64,000 nt of DNA from Firmicutes bacterium HGW-Firmicutes-16 (GCA_002841545.1 PGZZ01000001.1:62001-126000), one strand, 5' to 3'; counted from the first letter of the stretch, positions 7,626 through 16,270 are shown. The notes: a model not told the origin generated them from the sequence alone. Numbers and translations are program-made.

Positions 7626-9850
7626 TGCTCTTCCCCCAATAGTTTTCTGGCGCACTTACTGTTCAGAGCTTCAGCGGAGACGAGTCTTTCAACGCTTCTC
7701 CTTCGCTCATCCCTGTCGTCGTACTGGGCAACTGCCCTTACTGTCATGGTTATCAGCTTTTCAGCCGTCAATTCCTCGAACTGTATGCAGTTTTCATTTC
7801 CGACGCTGTCTAAAAATGCTGTTACCTTCGGGTCATAGGATACACCAACAATTGGGATGCCCTGCGAGGAAGCGAAAATCAGTCCGTGCAGGCGCATTGA
7901 GACAACGGCTCTCATACGTGCAAGAACTCCGATAGTCAGTGCGGAATCCATCGCCTCGCTGATAACGGTGGCATCTGCTTTCATGAGGCCTCGTATAGTC
8001 TCGGTAGCCGCTCCATCCTCTATGTGATTTATCAGAATAAACACGGGCGCGAGTCCCAGCTTCTCGGAAACATTGTCGGCAGCTTCCGCAAAGGCTTGTG
8101 CCTTCTCCGCAAAACCTGCCCAATCCCGAACAGAAAAGCAGACATATTTCCCCTCGGGTTCGAGTCCGTATTTTCGAAGCTCCTCCGAAACACTGTCTTC
8201 CGAAGATGCTGGCAGAGTCAGAGCAGGGTCGGAGCTGACGATGAGCTCGGGGCCTGTAACGCCAAGACGCTCAAGCTCCGAAAGGCTGAATTTCTCGCGT
8301 AGAGTTATGACATCTACAGCGTTATTGAGAACGCGCTTTATAAGATTCTCGTCCCGGTTATCGACGATTGGACCGATACCGCAGCCATACATCATGACGG
8401 CGTTGCCCCTTTTCTTCGCTGCTGAGATTGTATAGAGATAGTACCAGAGGCTTCTCCGGCTCGTTACGTTTTGAATAAGACTTCCGCCGCCGCTGAGATA
8501 GAGCTTCGTGCCCTTCATAGCGCGGTGAAACGCTGGAATATCAAACATATGCACGCAGTCTATCGAGTATTTAAGCCTCGTCTCCTTCGGCTTGCGTGAA
8601 AGCGCAGTTATCGGCATGAAGGGGTCAATCTGGCGCATCTCACCGACAATGGCCTCCAATATCGCGTCGTCGCCTGCGTTTCCCATGCCGTAGGCTCCGC
8701 AGATGACAACCCCGTTTCGCCCGCCGCTTTTTCTGAGCTTTTCGCGGTGAAGGATCTCAGCATAAATATCGAGCTGGCACTGCGTAGTAGCTTCGACCGA
8801 GAATTCGTACTTTGCCTTGTTATAGAGCGCGTCTCCGAGCTTTCGTCTGAGAGGAGAACTTTCAGCAAGCTCCAGCAGCTTCTTCCCCAAGGTTTCATAG
8901 TCGCCCACGGGGAAGAGAAAGCCTGTTTCACCGTCACAAATAAGCTTCGGGACTCCTCCGACACGCGATGAAACTGTTGCAAGGCGCGCCCTCGCACCCT
9001 CGGTGATAGCATAAGGGAAGGTCTCGGAAACGGAGCTCAGAGTGTTTATATCAAGAGACGCGAAAAAGCTGTTGATATCGGAAATCCAGCCCGGGAAAGC
9101 TACCTTTTCGGAAACGCCGAGCTCGCCGGAAAGGGCTTTCAGGTTTTCAAGCTCGGCTCCGTCGCCCGCAATAACGAGTCTCAGCTTCGGGCAGGTTGCG
9201 AACGCCTTGGTAAAGCCTTTTATTAGAGTCGCTATGTCCTTTACTGGATCAAGTCGCGCGGCGATGCCGACCACAACGCTGTCTTCCGAAACATCAAGTC
9301 CTAGGCTCCTAAGATACTCCAGCCTATCCTCAATTTTCGGTTCAACTGAAAAATCCACCCCGTTATAAATCGTAAAAATATCGTTCGGATGGAAGGAGCG
9401 CTTTATAAGCAGCTCTTTCATCGAGTCCGAGACCCCGATGAGGTAATCTGCTCTGTGCAGGGCATAATCATTTAAAGTTCCATAAACGAGAGCGGCTGCC
9501 GGCCGGCCGAGATAGTCGAGCCTTGGGTCGCTGTGAACGGTCGACACCACAGGCAACTTACAAAAAAGCCGTAAAACACTCGCGATAAAATTACCTCTTG
9601 CTCCGTGCGAATGGATTATATCGTATTCATCGTCTTGAATCATGGCTCTAAGACGCTTTATGACAGAGGGCAGGCTCCCATCCAAAACGACGGTAGGTAT
9701 TCCGAGCCTTTCCGCCTCGTCGGAGAACTCGCCCTGCATGAAGCACACAAGCGTCGCTTCTATATTTTTGCAGATACCCAAAAGAAGATAATGGATATGC
9801 GTCTTAGCTCCGCCGGTGTCTCCGCCGCTTATTAAATGGATGACTTTCAC
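7622..9850 (-). CDS. Glycosyltransferase (GT4) fused to CsaB-type pyruvyl transferase
   Basis: 742-residue two-domain protein. The N-terminal half (about 1-370) is a GT4 glycosyltransferase: HLISGGDTGGAKTH, IIHSHGARGNFIAS, a VVGIAARLDPVKDI core and the donor-site SVSETFPYAITEGARA. The C-terminal half (about 378-740) is a polysaccharide pyruvyl transferase of the CsaB type: VVICGAYGMGNAGDDAIL, KLYLSGGGSLIQ, VSMRLHGLIFASSQGIP and GVSYDPKV. CsaB pyruvylates the wall polymer bound by SLH domains. I chose a GTG start at 9850 because ACGGAGG lies five bases upstream; a longer in-frame reading to 9937 lacks a site. The fusion would join glycan assembly and pyruvylation in one chain. Confidence 0.85.
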   Translation of the reverse strand: MKVIHLISGGDTGGAKTHIHYLLLGICKNIEATLVCFMQGEFSDEAERLGIPTVVLDGSLPSVIKRLRAMIQDDEYDIIHSHGARGNFIASVLRLFCKLPVVSTVHSDPRLDYLGRPAAALVYGTLNDYALHRADYLIGVSDSMKELLIKRSFHPNDIFTIYNGVDFSVEPKIEDRLEYLRSLGLDVSEDSVVVGIAARLDPVKDIATLIKGFTKAFATCPKLRLVIAGDGAELENLKALSGELGVSEKVAFPGWISDINSFFASLDINTLSSVSETFPYAITEGARARLATVSSRVGGVPKLICDGETGFLFPVGDYETLGKKLLELAESSPLRRKLGDALYNKAKYEFSVEATTQCQLDIYAEILHREKLRKSGGRNGVVICGAYGMGNAGDDAILEAIVGEMRQIDPFMPITALSRKPKETRLKYSIDCVHMFDIPAFHRAMKGTKLYLSGGGSLIQNVTSRRSLWYYLYTISAAKKRGNAVMMYGCGIGPIVDNRDENLIKRVLNNAVDVITLREKFSLSELERLGVTGPELIVSSDPALTLPASSEDSVSEELRKYGLEPEGKYVCFSVRDWAGFAEKAQAFAEAADNVSEKLGLAPVFILINHIEDGAATETIRGLMKADATVISEAMDSALTIGVLARMRAVVSMRLHGLIFASSQGIPIVGVSYDPKVTAFLDSVGNENCIQFEELTAEKLITMTVRAVAQYDDRDERRRSVERLVSAEALNSKCARKLLGEEH

Positions 9851-9937
9851 TCTGACCTCCGTACGCACTTCACCGTGAATAGTGCGTAATATCATATTTT
9901 TCGGATTAACTAAATATAAAAAGGGCTTTTTGCTCAC

Positions 9938-9966
9938 TTGTTAAAAACCAATTTGTGTTATAAAAT
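9938..9966 (+). promoter_or_regulatory. Promoter for the phosphatase-GNAT fusion gene
   Basis: TTGTTA (9938-9943) and TAAAAT (9961-9966) are spaced by exactly 17 bases. The start codon is about 118 bases further downstream, leaving a leader of roughly 110 bases with no structure I recognise. Confidence 0.55.
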
Positions 9967-10084
9967 AGATAAATAGCAAGTTTAAACAGTGGTAAATAAT
10001 AGCGGCGTATATCGCTTTTGTGTGATAATTTCTTCTATATTTTATATCACACCAGCGCAAAGCGGTCAACCTATGGAGGTCATT

Positions 10085-11230
10085 ATGACAAAAATCTATC
10101 TTATCCGACATGCAGAGGCGGAAGGTAATTTATACCGCCGAATACACGGACATTATAACGGCGATGTAACCCCAAAAGGTCACAAGCAGATTAATCTTCT
10201 TGCCGAGCGCTTCCGTGAAATCCCAATCGACGCACTCTATGCAAGCGATCTTCAGCGCACTCAGAAAACCGCCGGAGCGATTCTGAAGTATCATGAGCTT
10301 CCGCTTAACATCGACCCTCGTCTCAAGGAAGTCGATATGGGTGTATGGGAAGATACACCATGGGGCAACGTTGCCTATGACGATCCCGAGCAAATGGTTT
10401 ATTTTTCGAATGACCCTGCTAAATGGGACGTTGAGCGCGGGGAGCACTTCGAGACTTTGAAAAGCCGAATCACGGGTGTCGTCACTGAGCTTGCCGAAAA
10501 GCATGAGGGACAAACTATTGCCCTGTTCAGCCACGGAATGGCGATACGCTCTTTCTTGAGCGGACTCATGGGCGTATCCTCCGAGAACATATGCGAAATA
10601 CTGCACGGGGACAACACCTGTGTCGCTTCCCTCACATATTCCGGCGGAAAGCTCGATATCGAATATTACAACGACAACAGCCATCTGCCGCCCGAAATGA
10701 GCACCTTCGCCGGCCAGCAGTGGTGGAAAAAAGACATTAGAGAGGATTTCTCAAATCTCCGCATTATCCCATTTAATATTAAAGCAGACGCGGAGCTATT
10801 TGTGAATAGTTATCGCGACAGCTGGCAGAGCGCTCACGGAACGCTGACGGGCTTTTCCGAAGAGATTTATCTGCGCGATGCTGAAAAGTCTGTGAAAAAG
10901 AATTCACTTTCGCTAATGAAAGCCTGCTACGGCGAAGAATTTGCGGGAATCATAGAGCTTGACACCTCCCATGCTTCGGACAAGGGCGCTGGCTGGATTA
11001 GCCTAATATATCTTGCTTCAGATTACCGCGGACACAATATGGGCATTCAGCTCGTCGGTCACGCTGTTTCGGTTTATCGCGCTCTGGGCAGAAGATCCCT
11101 GCAGCTTCACGTCTCGGAGGATAACAAAGCGGCTTTGGCGTTTTATGAAAAATTCGGTTTCAAGCATATCGGCACTGAAGACGGAAGTCTCTGCCCGCTT
11201 AGGCTCATGGAAATGAAGCTGCAAGCTTAA
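10085..11230 (+). CDS. Histidine phosphatase fused to GNAT acetyltransferase
   Basis: 381-residue protein with two catalytic domains. The first (about 1-205) is a phosphoglycerate-mutase-like histidine phosphatase: the RHAEAEGN motif carries the phospho-accepting His8, with ASDLQRTQKTA and FSHGMAIRSF supplying the second Arg and His. The second (about 230-381) is a GNAT N-acetyltransferase with the acetyl-CoA loop LASDYRGHNMGIQLVGHAV and the C-terminal NKAALAFYEKFGFKHIG. The start is set by GGAGG before ATG 10085. Substrates are unknown. YgiQ follows 30 bases later. Confidence 0.88.
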   Translation: MTKIYLIRHAEAEGNLYRRIHGHYNGDVTPKGHKQINLLAERFREIPIDALYASDLQRTQKTAGAILKYHELPLNIDPRLKEVDMGVWEDTPWGNVAYDDPEQMVYFSNDPAKWDVERGEHFETLKSRITGVVTELAEKHEGQTIALFSHGMAIRSFLSGLMGVSSENICEILHGDNTCVASLTYSGGKLDIEYYNDNSHLPPEMSTFAGQQWWKKDIREDFSNLRIIPFNIKADAELFVNSYRDSWQSAHGTLTGFSEEIYLRDAEKSVKKNSLSLMKACYGEEFAGIIELDTSHASDKGAGWISLIYLASDYRGHNMGIQLVGHAVSVYRALGRRSLQLHVSEDNKAALAFYEKFGFKHIGTEDGSLCPLRLMEMKLQA

Positions 11231-11260
11231 TATTAATTTGTTCTATTGAAAGGCGCACCC

Positions 11261-13288
11261 ATGGAAATAACAGATTTTCTGCCGGTCTCAAAAGAGGATA
11301 TGGTTTCTCGCGGGTGGTACAGCTATGACTTTCTCGTGGTCACAGGCGATGCCTATGTCGACCATCCGAGCTTTGGCCCTGTCGTCATCGCGCGCGTACT
11401 CGAAGACATGGGCTTCAAGGTAGCAATGCTCGCACAGCCGAAGTGGAGCGACGCCTCCGCTTTTGAGGCTATGGGAAAGCCGCGATTCGGCGTTTTCATC
11501 GGAGCAGGCAATCTCGACAGCATGGTCGCGCATTACACAGCCGCAAAAAAGCCGAGAAGCGAGGATTTTTATTCTCCCGAGAAAAAGGCGGGACTGCGCC
11601 CCGACCGTGCAACTATAGTCTACGCGAACCGCGCAAGAGAAGCCTTCGGAGGCGATATGCCAATCATTATCGGCGGCTTGGAGGCGTCCTTGCGCCGCTT
11701 TTCTCATTACGACTACTGGGACGACAAGGTAAGACGAAGCATACTTTTCGACGCTAAGGCCGACCTGCTCGTTTATGGCATGGGCGAATATGCAACGCGC
11801 GAGATTGCAAAGCGCCTAAAGCGTAAGGTTCGCCCCTCGGAGCTCACCGATATACGCGGAACCGCCTTCATCACCGCTGACGAAAAGCCCTGCGTTTTTG
11901 AAAAAATCTCTCTGCCCTCACATGAGGAAACAGTTTCCAATATAAAAGCCTATGCGGACGCTACACGCATCGAGTACGAGGAACACGATGCCGTTCGCGG
12001 AAGAGCGCTCTGTCAAAGCTGTCAGGGACGAACGCTCATAGTTAACCCTCCCGCAATCCCGCTCACAACCGAGGAGCTTGACGAAGTCGCGAAGCTTCCC
12101 TTTACCCGCGAAGTTCATCCCATGTACGAAAAAGCCGGCGGCGTTCCCGCAATCGAAGAGGTTCGCTTTTCCGTTATTCACAACAGGGGCTGCTTCGGCG
12201 CATGCAATTTCTGTGCGCTCGCCTTTCATCAGGGCAGGATGATAACCTCGCGCAGTCACGAATCCGTTATCAGCGAGGTTGAAAATATGACACATCACTC
12301 GCTTTGGAAGGGCTACGTTTCGGACATCGGCGGTCCGACGGCGAATTTCCGTCACCCCTCGTGCGAGATGCAGAAAGAGCACGGCATGTGTGCAAACAAA
12401 CGCTGCCTTGCCCCCACTCCCTGCAAAAACCTCAATGCCGACCACTCGGACTATCTCGAGCTTTTGCAAAAGCTCCGCGAGATATCGGGTGTTAAAAAAG
12501 TTTTTGTCCGCAGCGGCATACGCTTCGACTATATGTTGGAAGACAAGAATGATAAATTTTTTTCTGATCTTGTTAAACATCACATCAGCGGGCAGCTAAA
12601 GGTCGCGCCCGAACACTGTATCGACAGTGTTTTGGACTATATGGGCAAGCCGCACATCGGAGTCTATGAGCGCTTCATGGACAAATACTCTCGCCTCAAC
12701 CAGCGCTTCGACAAGGAGCAGTACGTCGTGCCCTATCTTATGAGCTCGCACCCGGGCTGTACGCTCTCAGACTCAGTAAGACTCGCGGAATACCTTCAGT
12801 CACGCGGACGCCAGCCCGAGCAGGTGCAGGATTTTTATCCCACTCCCGGAACGATTTCCACCTGTATGTACTATACGGGACTAGACCCGCGCACAATGAA
12901 GGAAGTCTATGTTGCCAGAAATCCGCGTGAAAAGGAGCTTCAGCGTGCTCTTCTACAATGGAAGCGCCCCGAAAAACGCCGTCTTGTAATTGAAGCGCTT
13001 CGTGAAGCGGGGCGCGAGGATCTTATCGGTTTCGATAAAAAATGTCTTGTAAGACCGGATGCAGCTCGAAGCGGCGGGTATAAGGGAAACAAAAATAATT
13101 TGCCCGCTCAGAAAAGCAAAGCAGACCCCGAACCCTCCACGCCCGTAAAGATTACGGGCAGGGCAAAGGGCATGGGCGGAAAAACCGCAAAGCCTACAAC
13201 AAGCACCAGGAATGTGCCAGCTAACAAGAGTAACTCTCCTGCGAATAAGGCTCCTTCGGGCGGAGCTGCGCGGAAAAGAGGGAAGTAA
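11261..13288 (+). CDS. YgiQ family radical SAM protein
   Basis: 675-residue member of the UPF0313/YgiQ family of radical SAM enzymes, whose substrate is not established. The N-terminal region has YSYDFLVVTGDAYVDHPSFG. The radical SAM cluster motif lies in RGCFGACNFCAL (about 308-319; C-x3-C-x2-C). A family-typical segment, GQLKVAPEHCIDSVLDYMGK, follows. The last 70 residues are a Lys/Pro/Ser-rich tail, probably disordered. The ATG at 11261 has AAAGG upstream; an in-frame TTG at 11246 has no good site. Confidence 0.9.
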   Translation: MEITDFLPVSKEDMVSRGWYSYDFLVVTGDAYVDHPSFGPVVIARVLEDMGFKVAMLAQPKWSDASAFEAMGKPRFGVFIGAGNLDSMVAHYTAAKKPRSEDFYSPEKKAGLRPDRATIVYANRAREAFGGDMPIIIGGLEASLRRFSHYDYWDDKVRRSILFDAKADLLVYGMGEYATREIAKRLKRKVRPSELTDIRGTAFITADEKPCVFEKISLPSHEETVSNIKAYADATRIEYEEHDAVRGRALCQSCQGRTLIVNPPAIPLTTEELDEVAKLPFTREVHPMYEKAGGVPAIEEVRFSVIHNRGCFGACNFCALAFHQGRMITSRSHESVISEVENMTHHSLWKGYVSDIGGPTANFRHPSCEMQKEHGMCANKRCLAPTPCKNLNADHSDYLELLQKLREISGVKKVFVRSGIRFDYMLEDKNDKFFSDLVKHHISGQLKVAPEHCIDSVLDYMGKPHIGVYERFMDKYSRLNQRFDKEQYVVPYLMSSHPGCTLSDSVRLAEYLQSRGRQPEQVQDFYPTPGTISTCMYYTGLDPRTMKEVYVARNPREKELQRALLQWKRPEKRRLVIEALREAGREDLIGFDKKCLVRPDAARSGGYKGNKNNLPAQKSKADPEPSTPVKITGRAKGMGGKTAKPTTSTRNVPANKSNSPANKAPSGGAARKRGK

Positions 13289-13290
13289 CC

Positions 13291-13590
13291 ATGATAACTG
13301 TCGATATTATTCAGCATCAGCCCATTAATCTGCTCTGGAACTGGCTTTCAATAATAAACATCGCCTCTTGTACCGCTATGTTCATGGATAAATACAGAGC
13401 TGAGCACCAAAAATGGCGTATACCGGAAAAAACGCTCTTTACTTTTGCCTTATTGGGCGGAAGCCTCGGCGGAATCTTTGGAATGTATGCCTTCCATCAT
13501 AAGACTCGGCACAGAAAATTCACCGTTGGCTTTCCGGCAATTTTAATCGTTCAGATCGTTCTGGGTATTCTTATTTACATGTTCATATAA
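13291..13590 (+). CDS. DUF1294 small membrane protein
   Basis: 99-residue protein with three predicted membrane segments and the DUF1294 signature: FMDKYRAE, then LLGGSLGGIFGMYAFHHKTRHRKF. Its function is unknown. It begins two bases after the YgiQ stop, so translation is probably coupled. Confidence 0.88.
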   Translation: MITVDIIQHQPINLLWNWLSIINIASCTAMFMDKYRAEHQKWRIPEKTLFTFALLGGSLGGIFGMYAFHHKTRHRKFTVGFPAILIVQIVLGILIYMFI

Positions 13591-13591
13591 T

Positions 13592-13689
13592 AAAAAAGCG
13601 GCGGGACGCAAACGCGGCCCGCCAAAACAGGGTTGTGGGATAAAGATATGAGCCCGGCACGCTGTTAAGCGCACCATTGGATAAGCTGT
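13592..13689 (-). ncRNA. Candidate structured small RNA, unknown family
   Basis: A GC-rich hairpin at 13600-13623 (GGCGGG paired with CCCGCC plus an inner ACGC/GCGG stem) has a six-T run only on the minus strand, so it terminates a minus-strand transcript. No minus-strand gene lies upstream. A promoter-like pair, TTTACA (13719-13724) and TATTCT (13696-13701) with a 17-base spacer, would give an RNA of about 98 nucleotides. It contains a second hairpin, GGTGCGC-TTAACA-GCGTGCC, paired over seven base pairs with G-U wobbles. No open frame of note is present and no known family is recognised. Confidence 0.45.
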
Positions 13690-13825
13690 AATGTGAGAAT
13701 AGCCCATTTTTGCCAATTTGTAAATAGCAAACGGACACTACTTTTGTCGAATGGAACTTTTATCAACAAAAACGTTTGTACAACAAATCATGTCCGGCAA
13801 TAGGATGAGAGGAGTCTGATAGCCC

Positions 13826-14668
13826 ATGCGCGAAATCAGTTGTAAAATAATAACCGAGGCAGTTGCTCTTCTCTGTATTAGGGCAAACACCGTTTTGCCC
13901 GAGGACGTGAGGGTTAAAATCGACCAAGCCGAAAAAACCGAAAAATCCCCGCTGGGAAAGGACGTTCTTCGCGATTTGCGCGAAAATTATGTTTTTGCGG
14001 AGAAAGAAATGCTCCCGATTTGTCAGGATACGGGCATGGCTGTCGTTTTCGCAGAGCTGGGTCAGGACGTGCACATAGCTGACGGCTATTTTGAGGACGC
14101 AATAAACGAGGGCGTGCGTCAGGGCTACGAAAAGGGCTTCCTGCGCAAGTCCGTCGTGAAGGATCCTCTTCGCAGAGAAAACACAGGTGACAACACTCCC
14201 GCCGTGATACATACCCGCATCGTCACAGGCGACAGTCTCAAAATCTCTCTCGCACCTAAGGGCTTCGGAAGCGAAAACATGAGCAAAGCTATGATGTTTC
14301 TGCCCTCCTGCTCCGCCGATGAAATAATCGATTTTATCGTGGAAACCGTGGCGGACGCGGGCTCAAATCCTTGTCCTCCCGTTATTCTGGGCGTCGGACT
14401 TGGAGGCACGCTCGAAATGGCGGCGTTGATTGCGAAAAAAGCTCTTACACGTTCGATAGATTCACGGAATCCCGATCCGTTCTACGCGGAACTCGAAGAA
14501 ATAACTTTAAAACGCATAAACGCTCTCGGACTCGGGCCGCAGGGCTTCGGCGGTACGACGACTGCGCTTGCCGTTAATATTGAAGCATTTCCCACTCATA
14601 TTGCGGGACTTCCCTGTGTCGTGAACGTCGGATGCCATGTGACGCGGCATGCTGAAGCTATGTTATAA
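13826..14668 (+). CDS. Fumarate hydratase class I, alpha subunit (orphan)
   Basis: 280-residue alpha subunit of the two-subunit iron-sulfur fumarate hydratase/L(+)-tartrate dehydratase family (TtdA-like N-terminal domain). Cluster-binding cysteines are likely in LPICQDTGMAVVF (about 69-81), FLPSCSADE and VGCHVTRHAEA at the end. GVGLGGTLEMAALIAKKAL is also family-typical. The beta subunit normally follows directly, but here a DUF378 gene comes next and no beta subunit is found anywhere in the window. The ATG follows a GGAGTCTG site. Confidence 0.88.
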   Translation: MREISCKIITEAVALLCIRANTVLPEDVRVKIDQAEKTEKSPLGKDVLRDLRENYVFAEKEMLPICQDTGMAVVFAELGQDVHIADGYFEDAINEGVRQGYEKGFLRKSVVKDPLRRENTGDNTPAVIHTRIVTGDSLKISLAPKGFGSENMSKAMMFLPSCSADEIIDFIVETVADAGSNPCPPVILGVGLGGTLEMAALIAKKALTRSIDSRNPDPFYAELEEITLKRINALGLGPQGFGGTTTALAVNIEAFPTHIAGLPCVVNVGCHVTRHAEAML

Positions 14669-14776
14669 AAAGCTGCCGATTATAAACATTTCAATTAAAC
14701 TTGTTATTAGAAAATGAATATTTATATAATTTCAGGTTATCATATCACCGAAGCTAAATAAAGGAGTGCAGGTAAT

Positions 14777-14989
14777 ATGATAATAGATAGAATCGCCCTT
14801 ATCCTCGCCATTATCGGCGGTTTGAACTGGGGACTCATAGGTCTTTTCCGTTTCGATTTTGTGGCCTACCTTTTCGGAGGACAGACGGCAACGCTTAGCC
14901 GCGTGATTTACACTCTGGTGGGTCTTTCCGCTATATGGTGTATATCCCTCCTATTTCGCGATCACCGCGGCGAGGGCGACGAGGACTAA
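14777..14989 (+). CDS. DUF378 small membrane protein
   Basis: 70-residue protein with two membrane helices and the DUF378 signature: IIGGLNWGLIGLF (about 13-25), then LVGLSAIWCISLLF. The tail is acidic (RGEGDED). Its function is unknown. AAGGAGTGCAGGT precedes the ATG, and a terminator follows 16 bases after the stop. Confidence 0.9.
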   Translation: MIIDRIALILAIIGGLNWGLIGLFRFDFVAYLFGGQTATLSRVIYTLVGLSAIWCISLLFRDHRGEGDED

Positions 14990-15004
14990 TTTTGTTGTTA
15001 GACG

Positions 15005-15046
15005 AAAAACGCGCTGTTTCCGAAGTTTGGAATCGGCGCGTTTTTT
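15005..15046 (+). terminator. Intrinsic terminator after DUF378 gene
   Basis: AAAAACGCGC (15005-15014) pairs with GCGCGTTTTT (15036-15045). The loop is long (21 bases) and a T-run ends the structure. Confidence 0.8.
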
Positions 15047-15190
15047 GCATTTGGGTACTGTATCCGTCAATTTCTGCACAATATATGGTATATCATTATA
15101 TAAACAAATACTATATACCCGAATTCACGTATGACCTAAAACGCATAGAGCGACGTGAACATCGTTTAGAAAGCAAAGGAGACGGTTAAA

Positions 15191-16015
15191 ATGCAGGCAA
15201 CAAAAAAAAGTCCGCGTATCCTGCGAAACGGGATAAGCTATCTGTCCGTCGACGAGATATATCCATCATCTGTCCAACCGAGGAAACGTTTTCCGCAGGA
15301 GTCACTTAAGGAGCTTTCGGATAGTATAGTGCAATATGGTGTTCTGAACCCTCTCACTGTCCGCAAGCGAAACGGCAAGTATGAGCTTATAGCGGGCGAG
15401 AGAAGATTGCGTGCGTCGCGTCTTGCGGGACTCAAAGAGATTCCATGTATCGTAATTGATGCGAACATGGAGGAGGCAAGTCTCCTAGCCCTTGTCGAGA
15501 ACATACAGCGTCGTGATCTCGATTTCGTGGAGGAGGCGGAGGGCATCTCGCAGCTCATCAGGCTCTTTGGTATGAGTCAGGAGGAAGCAGCTCGAAGACT
15601 CGGGAAATCCCAGCCGTCGATTGCAAACAAACTGCGGCTTCTGCGCCTGCCGGCAGATGTGCTGGATACTCTGCGAGACGAGGAGCTTACAGAGCGCCAT
15701 GGCAGAGCGCTCCTGCGGCTCTCGGGCGAGGAGGCGCAACGACAAGCTCTCAGGTACATGATACAGCAGCATATGAATGTCTCTGCCGCTGAGGAATACA
15801 TAGAGAGTCTTCTCAAAGCTCGCGAACAAGCTCCTGAAAATGAGATCAAGACCTCCAGGAAAACACTTTTCGTGCTTAAGGATGTGCGCGTCTTTCTGAA
15901 CACCTTGACGCACGGGTTGGATATCATGCGTCAGGGCGGCATAGAAGCCGGAATGGAAAAGCACGAGACGGACTCGGAACTCGTACTTACAATCAGCATA
16001 CCAAAACAAAAATGA
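15191..16015 (+). CDS. ParB/Noc-type DNA-binding protein
   Basis: 274-residue ParB-family protein. The N-terminal CTPase/ParB domain (about 15-110) has QPRKRF, the GERRLRASR motif (about 70-78) and ENIQRRDLDFVEEA. The central helix-turn-helix (about 120-165) reads MSQEEAARRLGKSQPSIANKLRLL. There is no parA next to it, as expected for the nucleoid occlusion protein Noc or a stand-alone ParB. The length suits Noc, but which it is cannot be settled. AAAGGAGAC precedes the ATG. Confidence 0.85.
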   Translation: MQATKKSPRILRNGISYLSVDEIYPSSVQPRKRFPQESLKELSDSIVQYGVLNPLTVRKRNGKYELIAGERRLRASRLAGLKEIPCIVIDANMEEASLLALVENIQRRDLDFVEEAEGISQLIRLFGMSQEEAARRLGKSQPSIANKLRLLRLPADVLDTLRDEELTERHGRALLRLSGEEAQRQALRYMIQQHMNVSAAEEYIESLLKAREQAPENEIKTSRKTLFVLKDVRVFLNTLTHGLDIMRQGGIEAGMEKHETDSELVLTISIPKQK

Positions 16016-16020
16016 CCATG

Positions 16021-16060
16021 TTCCGCGTGGGGGTAGCTACTCCTCACGCGGAATAGTTTT
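16021..16060 (+). terminator. Intrinsic terminator after the ParB/Noc gene
   Basis: TTCCGCGTG and CACGCGGAA form the base of a 33-base hairpin (16021-16053), followed by TAGTTTTTTG. Confidence 0.9.
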
Positions 16061-16118
16061 TTGTCCATCTTTTTTTTAATCCAATTTTCGACAAATTTCC
16101 ATTTAATTCGGCGTGCTA

Positions 16119-16146
16119 TTGACAAAAATGTTAAGCGTAATATACT
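16119..16146 (+). promoter_or_regulatory. Promoter of the xpt-BMP transporter operon
   Basis: A consensus TTGACA (16119-16124) and TATACT (16141-16146) are separated by 16 bases. Transcription would start near 16153, leaving a leader of about 118 bases before xpt. Confidence 0.8.
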
Positions 16147-16164
16147 AATTTCAGTTATTATTTT

Positions 16165-16245
16165 TTGCCTAAATATATTGTTTATTTCATTCGATTATTG
16201 TACACTGTAGTCGAACATAAAAATTATTTAGGTTGCAACCAATTT
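16165..16245 (+). promoter_or_regulatory. xpt leader with inverted repeats, possible operator
   Basis: The leader holds TTGCCTAAATA pairing at long range with TATTTAGGTTGCAA, a TTCGA-N16-TCGAA inverted pair that faintly resembles paired PurBoxes (CGAAC core), and a 10-bp palindrome GGTTGCAACC (16231-16240). It does not match the purine riboswitch core. Its role is unknown; control by purines is only inferred from the genes behind it. Confidence 0.35.
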
Positions 16246-16270
16246 ACATAAATATTTGTGAGGTAAATCT

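Noticed and set aside
11918-12583. 221-codon minus-strand open frame within the YgiQ gene
   Set aside because: Shadow of the radical SAM gene; the composition is unlike a real protein and there is no start site.
16153-16270. Guanine/xanthine riboswitch before xpt
   Set aside because: The conserved purine aptamer core is missing. Only simple inverted repeats remain.
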